A stretch of DNA of 64,000 nucleotides, from NCBI GenBank assembly GCA_035293765.1, contig DATGMF010000079.1, positions 1 through 64,000 of the forward strand, read 5' to 3'. Position numbers and translations under genes: made by a program. A model generated the notes under the pieces. The model ran no database searches and was not told the origin of the DNA. It was given only the letters and a program-made list of their open reading frames with translations. The stretch comes from DASRHT01 sp035293765 (GTDB lineage: Bacteria; Chloroflexota; Ktedonobacteria; Ktedonobacterales; Ktedonobacteraceae). Shown here one piece after another: positions 42,145-55,564 of this stretch; within the stretch, counting starts at the first letter, position 1; each line of letters opens with the position of its first letter.

Positions 42145-42609
42145 CCGCGCCTGTTCCTCGCTATAGTGCTGCGGGATCTTGAGCCGGGTGAGCAGGTCGG
42201 GGGTGATAGGTTCGGGCAGGTGCGATGGTTCTGGTGGCTTTGGGGCCAGAAACTGTTCCCACTGCCTCTGCGACCGGTTCGTCTTCTGCTCCGGAGGAAT
42301 TTCAGGATCGAAGCCGCCGAGAAACTCCACGTCGAAATCGTCGTCGTAGGTATCTTCTTTGCGCTTCTTGATGGAGAGCAGGCTGACGTAGGGGGCTTGA
42401 AAGGTGTAAAAGATGCGATAGTCGCCGCAGCGGATGCGATGCAAACGTGGATCGATATATTTTAGCTGCTTTTTGGTTTTCGCGTCCGGCGTGGGATCTT
42501 CTGTGAGCAGATTGATCTTGTCGAGAATATGCAGCACCTCTTTTGGCGGCAGCGCCAACCATTCAGCGGTAAAACTGGGCTTCATAGAGATGGTCCATTG
42601 CTTGCTCAT
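41617..42609 (-). CDS. RelE/ParE-domain ORF, probably truncated, antisense to alkD
   Basis: From the ATG at 42609 (GGAAAGG 8 nt upstream) the first ~100 residues form a RelE/ParE-type domain: TISMKPSFTAEWLALPPKE, LKYIDPRLHRIRCGDYRIFY, then SLLSIKKRKEDTYDDDFD. A Pro-rich linker and LPEPITPDLLTRLKIPQHYS follow, a stretch that in larger proteins joins a RelE-like domain to a UvrD-type helicase. After about residue 165 the frame stays open only as the antisense of alkD and has no family character. I read it as the N-terminal stub of a larger protein cut off by the ccbP-alkD segment. Whether the stub still acts as a toxin is unknown; no antitoxin is adjacent. Confidence 0.5.
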   Translation of the reverse strand: MSKQWTISMKPSFTAEWLALPPKEVLHILDKINLLTEDPTPDAKTKKQLKYIDPRLHRIRCGDYRIFYTFQAPYVSLLSIKKRKEDTYDDDFDVEFLGGFDPEIPPEQKTNRSQRQWEQFLAPKPPEPSHLPEPITPDLLTRLKIPQHYSEEQARLLTNFFQQTRGYFHLFCPLQCILSQMSIALSDLAQRPVDGFFHKITLIGRILFDEGKKWQKGFIWCGFVMNGQFCHHHKARSAHKLRLSLTPLTGFLVRKRRFIEQIPTHLIADIPRVKGTHPRLYLLLAHALRLSYHRGENPCLMQTRVPELQGELVILSHSFCYLSQDRDRNA

Positions 42610-42642
42610 ACATCGACCCTTTCCAAACAGACCTTCTGGCAC

Positions 42643-43067
42643 CTATTGTGTCGATCAGGATGATTGGTCAATCCCTCCATAAAATTTTTACATGAAAAGC
42701 GTTTCATTTGCAATATAACATGTTATACTCATTCTCTGTTTTGCGTTGTCTGTATATTTTTTTATTCCAACTGCTATCTATCTACTCCAACGCTTTTCAA
42801 CGTATACCTACTGCTTTTATGCTTATCCTATCTATTTTTACAATTAAATAGTACAAATGTTTTATTAGAACTTATGTATCATATATAACATCAATACTTA
42901 TCTATTGACAAGTAGATCGATAAATACCTACAATATATAAAAACCTCCTTTAATCGTAATTGCCTCTCTCATTCGTTCTACTCGCCAAGAGCGTGGTATT
43001 GTATAACGAAGGTGAAGCAGGTCCTGCTCAGCCTCCATGAGGCTGAGTTTCTAGAAGGTGGAAGTGT
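42643..43067. other. AT-rich gap with promoter of the defence operon
   Basis: This stretch is far richer in A+T than its surroundings, and 42700-42850 is pyrimidine-biased. No convincing gene was found. On the plus strand TTGACA (42905-42910), an 18-nt spacer and TACAAT (42929-42934) form a good promoter for the large operon starting at 43068. GAAGGTGGAAG at about 43053 serves as the ribosome site. The compositional break fits an island boundary. Confidence 0.6.
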
Positions 43068-48265
<5,198 letters not shown>

Positions 48266-48266
<1 letters not shown>

Positions 48267-51235
48267 TGAATTTTACTGTTGGCTCGCTGGTCAAAGCACG
48301 CGGACGCGAGTGGGTCGTCCTGCCGGAATCCGATGATCAGGTGTTGGTCCTGCGCCCGCTGGGAGGGAGCGAGCAGGAAGTGACCGGCATTTATCGCGGC
48401 CTGGAGGAGGTGGAGGCGGCTTCGTTTGCCCTGCCCGATCCGCAGGCGCTGGGCGATTATCGTTCGTGTCGCCTGTTGCGAGACGCGGTCCGCCTGGGCT
48501 TTCGGACCAGCGCCGGTCCTTTCCGCTCGTTCTCCCATATCGGGGTAGAGCCGCGCCCCTACCAGTTTGTGCCGCTGCTGCTGGCCCTCAAGCTCGATCC
48601 GGTGCGCCTGTTGATCGCCGATGACGTGGGCATTGGCAAAACCGTCGAAGCCTGCCTGATTGGTCGCGAACTGCTGGATCGCGGCGAGATCGAGCGCATG
48701 GCAGTGCTCTGTCCGCCGCACCTGGCCGAACAGTGGCAGGTGGAACTGCGCGAGAAATTTCATATCGAGGCGGTGCTGGTGCTGGCGAGTACGGCGACAC
48801 AGCTTCAACGGACCTGCCGCTTTGACGAGTCGATTTTCGAGCGCTATCCCTTTGTGATCGTCTCAACCGATTTCATCAAAGCCGACCGCAGGCGCGACGA
48901 ATTCCTGCGCACCTGCCCCGAATTCGTGATCGTGGACGAGGCGCATACCTGCACGGATGCCGGCGCTGGACGCGGACGCCAGCAGCGCTACGATCTGGTG
49001 GCAAGTCTGGCTGCTCATGCTGAACGGCATCTGGTGCTGGTCACGGCCACGCCCCATAGCGGCAACGAAGCGGCCTTCCGCTCGCTACTCAGCCTGCTCA
49101 AGCCAGAGTTCGCGGCCCTGCCCGAAGATTTGACCGGCCAGCAGCATGAACGCGAGCGGCGCACGCTGGCGGCCCATTTTGTGCAGCGGCGACGCGCTGA
49201 TATCACCGCCTATCTTCACACCAATACTCCCTTCCCTGACCGCAAGGAGAGCGAGCAGCACTACACGCTCACCCCCGCGTACCGGCGGCTCTTTGAGCGC
49301 GTGTTGCACTACGCCCGCGAGACGATTAGCGATCCGGCGGATGGCAACAGGCATCGCCAGCGGGTGCGCTGGTGGTCGGCCCTGGCCTTGCTCCGCTCCC
49401 TGGCCTCCAGTCCGGCGGCGGCGGCTGCCACCCTGCGCAATCGCGCCAGCACGGCTGATACTTCCGACGAAGCTGAGGCCGACCGGATCGGACGCCATAC
49501 GGTGATGGATCTGCTGGACAACGAGTCGAGCGAAGGGGTCGATATTGTGCCGGGCAGCGATTACGAGGAGCAGCAGGCGGGCGAGTCAAGTTTGCGCAAG
49601 CGTTTGCAGGCGATGGCTCGTGAGGCCGAGGCGCTCAAAGGCGCGCAGGATGCCAAACTGTTGCAGGCGGTGAAGATCGTCAACGACCTGCTCAAAGATG
49701 GCTTTCAGCCGATCCTCTTCTGCCGCTTTATTCCCACGGCTGAATATGTGGCGCAGGAGCTGAGTACGCGCCTGCCAAAAGATATCCAGGTCGAGGCGGT
49801 GACGGGCCTGCTGCCGCCGGTGGAGCGCGAAAACCGCATCCTGCAACTGGCGGAGCAGCCCAGGCGCGTGCTTGTTTGCACCGATTGCTTGAGCGAGGGC
49901 ATCAACCTGCAAGAGCATTTTAACGCGGTCATCCACTACGATCTTTCATGGAACCCCACGCGCCATGAACAGCGCGAAGGGCGGGTGGACCGCTATGGTC
50001 AGGCCAGCCCCCAGGTGCGCGTGGTGACGTACTACGGCCACGATAATCCAGTTGATGGCATTGTGCTGGAAGTCCTGATCAAAAAGCATCATACCATTCG
50101 CACCTCGCTGGGTATCTCGGTGCCGGTACCGGTCAATAGCGAGCAGGTGCTGGAAGCGATCTTGGAGGGCGCATTGCTGCGCGGCCATAGTAGCTCGCCT
50201 TCCAGCCTGCAAATGACCCTGCCGGGCCTGGAAGACCCGCGCGAGGAGCAGTTCTGGTTGCAATGGGAGGCCAACGCGGCCCGCGAGAAGCGTTCGCGTA
50301 CCATGTTCGCCCAGGAGAGCATTAAGCCCGACGAGGTTGCGGCGGAACTGGCGGCCATGCGCTCGGCGATGGGGTCCGCTATCGACGTCGAGCACTTTAT
50401 CCGCGATGCGTTGAGCGAATACGGTGCTGCCGTCTCGCCGCTCAACAATGGTGCGCTCCAGGTGGATTACAGCACCATGCGGGGTCCGCAACCAGCACAG
50501 AGCGTACACGAGGCTCGCGGCTTGAAAGAGACCCTTCAGGCGGTACTGCGCCACGATCAGAAGGACAGGCGTTTCAGGGCGCGCTTCGAACTGCCTGTTC
50601 GTGAGGGAGAATTGTATTTGAGCCGCACGCACCCGCTGGTCGAGAGCGTGGCGGCGTACGTGATGGATGCCGCGCTCGATTCGACGACTGGCAGCGAGAG
50701 CATCGCCAAACGCTGCGGTGTGATGCGCACCAGCCAGGTTGAGCGGCGCACCACTCTGCTGCTGCTCCGCCTGCGCTACCATATCGTGACCACGCAGCGC
50801 GGACAGGCTGAACGGACGCTGCTGGCCGAGGATTGCCAGGTGCTGGCCTTCCAGGGTTCACCCATGAGTGCCCGCTGGCTTGACGATAAAACCCTGGTCG
50901 AACGCCTGCTTGAGGCGCGGCCCGATGGCAATATCTATGAAGATCAGGCGCGGCAATTTCTGTGCCAGTTGCTTGCAGAGATCGAGCATGTGCAGCCATA
51001 TCTGACCGAGATAGCCGAGCAGCGAGCGCAGGAACTCGCGACCGCGCATCGCCGTGTGCGCCAGGCCGCCCAGGCGCGCGGCCTGCAATACCGCGTCGAG
51101 CCGCAAATGCCGGTTGACATCCTGGGCATCTATCTCTATTTGCCCAAGATCGCGTCAACCCCACAAGGCAAGAGCGAAGCACCGTCGTATCGACCTGATT
51201 ATGAGCATGAACGACCAAGATCGGCAAGGTCGTAG
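48266..51235 (+). CDS. SNF2-family helicase (DrmD-like)
   Basis: 989 residues from the ATG at 48266, which overlaps the preceding stop (TGATG). Walker A is IADDVGIGKTVEA near 118-130, the DEAH box VDEAHTC near 224. The C-terminal helicase lobe has CTDCLSEGINLQEHFNAVIH and HEQREGRVDRYGQ (about 537-577), as in SNF2/RapA-like DNA translocases. The C-terminal 400 residues are helical, without a recognised domain. In DISARM class 1 an SNF2 protein (DrmD) accompanies a methylase and DUF1998 helicase; here it lies between them, which supports a shared defence function. The stop lies inside a 28-bp inverted repeat. Confidence 0.9.
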
Positions 51236-51393
51236 GGACCCGATTATATCGCGTCCGATTTATCGCCCGTCCCCGTTGGCGACCGGTCGGCAGCGAGCAG
51301 AAGTCGAAAAAGGAACGGGTTCGACAAGGGGAAAGGAGAGGCGATGGCGAGGGGGAGCGCTGAAGCGGACGCGATATAATCGGGTCGCTACGA
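51230..51393. repeat. 28-bp inverted-repeat element within the operon
   Basis: TCGTAGGGACCCGATTATAT and onward (51230-51257) is the inverted copy of 51366-51393 with a single mismatch. The 108 nt between hold no gene. The left arm contains the TAG stop of the SNF2 gene. The ends and size suit a MITE- or REP-like insertion. It lies inside the presumed transcript of the defence operon and could fold into a long stem. Confidence 0.8.
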
Positions 51394-51469
51394 AGGCCCA
51401 AGGTCGCGTCGTTCCCAACCCATTGGCGTTCATCATCTTACATCACAACCTGGAAAAGGAAAAGTAGTC

Positions 51470-54400
51470 ATGGTAGCATACCAGAAGCGACAGCAAACCA
51501 TCTTCTCGACCATCCATAGCGAGGGGGCGATCCTGCCGATGGACCTGCTGCAACGCATCAGCGACCCGCAGAACGCCCAGCTTGAGGGTCTGACCCCCGA
51601 CGCCTATCACCTCGAAACGATCAAGCTGAACGAGGCGATTAACCGCGCGTGGACCAGCCTGCTGGGCGTCTGGCAGCGGTTCCGGCATGAACAGAAGCGG
51701 TTGACGGAGCACGAGAGTGGGACGACGCTGACACGCGAACGCTGGCTGCTGCCATTATTTCAAGAACTGGGCTATGGTCGCCTGCAAACGAAATCCCCCC
51801 TGGTGGTGAGCGAGCGCAGCTACGCGATCTCGCACGGCTGGGAAGGCACGCCGATTCACCTCGTGAGCTACAAGGTGGCGCTGGACCATAGCGTACACTT
51901 TGAGAGTGGCGCGCGGCGTAGCAGCCCTCACAGCCTGCTACAAGAACTACTCAACCGTTCAAAAGAGCATCTGTGGGGCATCGTCTCCAACGGGCTGCGC
52001 TTGCGTCTGCTGCGCAATAATGTGAGCCTGACGCGCCAGGCGTATGTCGAGTTTGATCTGGAGGCGATGTTCAACAACGAGGTCTATGCCGATTTTGTGC
52101 TGCTCTGGCTGCTGTGCCATCAATCGCGGATGGAGGGGGAGCGCCCGGCGGATTGCTGGCTGGAGAAGTGGTCGCAGGAGGCTCATACGACCGGGACGCG
52201 CGTGCTCGAAGATCTGCGCGAGAACGTCGAACACGCCATCAAGGAACTGGGCAGCGGCTTTCTGACCCACCCGGCCAACGGCCAGTTGCGCGAGCAACTG
52301 AGTACGGGGACGCTGAGCGCGATGGATTACTACAAGCAGCTCCTGCGTATCGTGTACCGCCTGCTGGTGCTCTTCGTGGCCGAGGATCGCGGCATCCTCT
52401 TCGACCCAGCCGCGCCCCAGTCCGCCCGCGAGCTGTACACCCGCTATTACTCGACGATGAAGTTGCGCTTCCAGGCTGACCGGCAACTGGGGACGCGCCA
52501 CAGCGACCTGTACTATGGCCTCAAGCTGGTGATGGAGAAGCTGGGCCAGGAGCGCGGCTGCCCGGAGCTGGGTCTGCCCGCGCTCAACGGCTTTCTCTTC
52601 TCGCCCAGAGCGGTCAGCGATCTTCAGGAGTGCCAGCTCGCCAACTATGCCCTGCTGGCGGCGGTGCGTCACCTGGCCTATACCGAACGCGGGCGCACAC
52701 GGCGCATCATCGATTACAAAAACCTGGGCTCCGAAGAACTGGGCAGCGTCTACGAATCGCTGCTGGAGCTGCACCCGGTCTTCCATCTCGATACCGGTAC
52801 ATTCGAGCTTGCCAGCGCCAGCGGCAACGAGCGCAAGACCAGCGGCAGCTACTACACTCCCACCAGCCTGATCACCTGCCTGCTCGACTCGGCCCTCGAT
52901 CCCGTGCTGGACGAAGCGGCGAACAAGCCCAATGCCGAAGCTGCCATTCTCAGCCTCAAAGTCTGCGATCCCGCCTGTGGCAGCGGTCACTTCCTGGTTG
53001 CCGCCGCGCATCGCATCGCCAAACGGCTGGCCGCCGTGCGCACCGGAGACGAGGAGCCAGCGCCGGAAGCGCGCCGCCACGCCCTGCGCGATGTCGTCGG
53101 ACGCTGTATCTACGGCGTGGACATGAACCCGATGGCGGTGGAACTGTGCAAGGTCAGCCTGTGGATGGAGGCTATCGAGCCAGGCAAGCCGTTCTCCTTC
53201 CTCGATGCCCACATCCAATGCGGCAATAGCCTGCTGGGCGCGACTCCGGCCCTGCTCAAAGCGGGCATCCCTGACGCGGCCTTTGAGCCGATAGAGGGCG
53301 ATGATAAGAAGGTCTGTGGGGAATTTAAGAAGCTGAACAGACAGCAGCGCGAGGGCAACGTCAGCCTCTTCCGCGAGGACCGCGGCGAGCCGATCTGGGA
53401 GCAGCAAGGGACGCTGCTGCATTCGATGCTGGAAGTTGAAGCGATGCCCGACGACAACTTCGCGCACATTCACCGCAAAGATGCCTCCTTTGACAAACTG
53501 CGCAAGTCGGAAATCTACCAGAACGCCCTGCTGTGGGCCAACGCCTGGTGCGCCGCCTTCGTCTGGAAGAAGACCGCCGAGATGCGCCCGCCGATCACCG
53601 ACGAAGAGTTCCGCGACATCGGCAAAAATCCCTTCACGCTCCCGGGCTGGCGCAAAGCCGAAATCAAGCGGCTGGCCGCGCAATACCAGTTCTTCCACTG
53701 GCACCTCGCCTTCCCCGACGTCTTCCGCGTCCCTCCCCGAGGTAAGCCGCCCGAGAGCGAGCAGGCAGACTGGTCCGGCGGCTTCGATGTGGTGCTGGGG
53801 AATCCGCCGTGGGAACGCATCAAACTTCAAGAGAAAGAGTGGTTTGCCAGTCGCCAACCGGAGATCGCCAATGCCGCCAACGCCGCCCTGCGCCGCAAAA
53901 AGATCGCGGCCCTGAAGGACGAAAATCCCGCGCTGTTCCAGGCATTTATGGACGACCAGCGCAAAGCCACCGGCGAAAGCCATATCGTGCGCGATAGTGG
54001 CCGCTACCCCCTCTGTGGTCGCGGCGATGTCAATACCTACTCGATTTTCGCTGAGAACATGCGAACAATCATCTCTTCTCAAGGGCGCGTGGGATGTATT
54101 GTGCCTTCAGGAGTGGCAACGGATGATACAACAAAGGTTTTCTTTCAAGATTTGATGCAATCCAGGTCTTTGCTTTCACTATATGATTTTGAGAATCGAG
54201 ATGCTATCTTTTCTGGAGTTCATCGAAGCTATAAATTTTGCCTGTTAACCTTAACTGGTTCGGCTCGCCCTGCCTCTCGTGGAGCAGAATTCTTCTTCTT
54301 CGCTCATGATACTGCCGATTTGCAAGAGAAAGAGCGGCGTTTTGTTCTCTCGGCCCGCGATATTGAGTTGCTGAACCCGAACACGCGCACTTGCCCGATC

Positions 54401-55468
54401 TTCCGTACAAAGAGAGATATGACAATCACAAAATCTGTCTATTCTCGTGTACCAGTGCTGATTAAGGAAGGCTCAACAGGGTATAACGTGTGGAACGTTT
54501 CCTTTGCCTCAATGTTTCATATGACAAATGACTCCCACCTTTTCCAGATGCGTGAGCAGCTAGAGAACGAGGGCTGGAGGCTGGTTGGCAATGCTTTCCA
54601 GAAGGATGGGGAAGTGTGCCTGCCTTTATACGAGGGCAAGATGATTTCACATTTTGACCATCGCTTTGCCGCTTATGGTGAGGAACAGGGAGACCATGAA
54701 AGTATAGCGGGTGCCGCGCAAAATGCTGACCCTCACAAGCTCAATCTGCCGCGCTACTGGGTGCATGCATCCCACATGCCGACTCTAACACAGCGCAGAA
54801 AGGTATTGCTGGCTTTTCGGAGCATTGCTCGCTCTACAGATATACGCACAATCATATCTAGTATTGTCCCCAATACTCCTTGTGGCAATAGCTTAATCGT
54901 CGCTTTAATTAATGAGCACAGCTCAAAACTGCTGTTTCTGCCTGTTTCTATCTCATCATTTGTGTTTGATTATATTGCGAGACAAAAGACTGGCGGAGCC
55001 AATTTAAACTTTTTCATCCTCAAGCAACTCCCCGTTCCTCCACCCGATACCTACAAAGCCGCGTGTGGGTGGGATCACCAACATACTATCGGCGAATGGA
55101 TAGTGCCGCGAGCGATGGAACTCACGTACACCGCCTGGGACCTCGCGGCGTTCGCCAGAGATTGCGGCTATGATGGGCCGCCTTTCAGGTGGGATGAGGC
55201 GCGGCGCTTCCTGCTGCGCTGCGAGCTGGACGCGGCGTACTTTCACCTGTATGGGATTGAGCGGGAGGATGTGGACTATATTATGGACACGTTCCCCATT
55301 GTCAAGCGCGGGGATGAGAAGCAACACGGGGAGTATCGCACGAAGCGGGTGATTCTGGAGATGTATGATGAGATGCGGCGGGCGATGGAGACGGGGGAGG
55401 CGTATCGGACGCGGCTGGTGCCAGAACCGGCAGGTGCGGGGGTGCGGCATGAGGGGAAGAACGAGTAG
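51470..55468 (+). CDS. Eco57I/PglX-type DNA adenine N6-methyltransferase
   Basis: 1332 residues, with GGAAAAGG before the ATG. The N-terminal ~450 residues are helical, as in BREX PglX and DISARM DrmMI. The SAM-binding motif is CDPACGSGHFLVAAAHRIA near 500, and the catalytic motif NPPWERIK near 778, the N6-adenine type. VLGNPPW is preceded by GFD as usual. Residues ~864-1184 hold the target recognition part and are encoded by visibly more AT-rich DNA. The end, YGIEREDVDYIMDTFP with GEYRTKRVILEMYDEM, is typical of these enzymes. No separate specificity subunit is near. It should mark host DNA and possibly licence the two helicases. Confidence 0.93.
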   Translation: MVAYQKRQQTIFSTIHSEGAILPMDLLQRISDPQNAQLEGLTPDAYHLETIKLNEAINRAWTSLLGVWQRFRHEQKRLTEHESGTTLTRERWLLPLFQELGYGRLQTKSPLVVSERSYAISHGWEGTPIHLVSYKVALDHSVHFESGARRSSPHSLLQELLNRSKEHLWGIVSNGLRLRLLRNNVSLTRQAYVEFDLEAMFNNEVYADFVLLWLLCHQSRMEGERPADCWLEKWSQEAHTTGTRVLEDLRENVEHAIKELGSGFLTHPANGQLREQLSTGTLSAMDYYKQLLRIVYRLLVLFVAEDRGILFDPAAPQSARELYTRYYSTMKLRFQADRQLGTRHSDLYYGLKLVMEKLGQERGCPELGLPALNGFLFSPRAVSDLQECQLANYALLAAVRHLAYTERGRTRRIIDYKNLGSEELGSVYESLLELHPVFHLDTGTFELASASGNERKTSGSYYTPTSLITCLLDSALDPVLDEAANKPNAEAAILSLKVCDPACGSGHFLVAAAHRIAKRLAAVRTGDEEPAPEARRHALRDVVGRCIYGVDMNPMAVELCKVSLWMEAIEPGKPFSFLDAHIQCGNSLLGATPALLKAGIPDAAFEPIEGDDKKVCGEFKKLNRQQREGNVSLFREDRGEPIWEQQGTLLHSMLEVEAMPDDNFAHIHRKDASFDKLRKSEIYQNALLWANAWCAAFVWKKTAEMRPPITDEEFRDIGKNPFTLPGWRKAEIKRLAAQYQFFHWHLAFPDVFRVPPRGKPPESEQADWSGGFDVVLGNPPWERIKLQEKEWFASRQPEIANAANAALRRKKIAALKDENPALFQAFMDDQRKATGESHIVRDSGRYPLCGRGDVNTYSIFAENMRTIISSQGRVGCIVPSGVATDDTTKVFFQDLMQSRSLLSLYDFENRDAIFSGVHRSYKFCLLTLTGSARPASRGAEFFFFAHDTADLQEKERRFVLSARDIELLNPNTRTCPIFRTKRDMTITKSVYSRVPVLIKEGSTGYNVWNVSFASMFHMTNDSHLFQMREQLENEGWRLVGNAFQKDGEVCLPLYEGKMISHFDHRFAAYGEEQGDHESIAGAAQNADPHKLNLPRYWVHASHMPTLTQRRKVLLAFRSIARSTDIRTIISSIVPNTPCGNSLIVALINEHSSKLLFLPVSISSFVFDYIARQKTGGANLNFFILKQLPVPPPDTYKAACGWDHQHTIGEWIVPRAMELTYTAWDLAAFARDCGYDGPPFRWDEARRFLLRCELDAAYFHLYGIEREDVDYIMDTFPIVKRGDEKQHGEYRTKRVILEMYDEMRRAMETGEAYRTRLVPEPAGAGVRHEGKNE

Positions 55469-55564
55469 CAGTCTTTTTAGAAGGCGATGATGTGGGCATT
55501 CCCTCTGTGGCTGCTGTGATAGTCAGAGTATAATAGATGTGTCTATGGTAGAAAGGGATTGTGT

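Noticed and set aside
51959..54082. 707-codon open frame on the minus strand
   Set aside because: It is the antisense of the methyltransferase, whose motifs are unmistakable; high GC keeps the opposite frame open. No family character.
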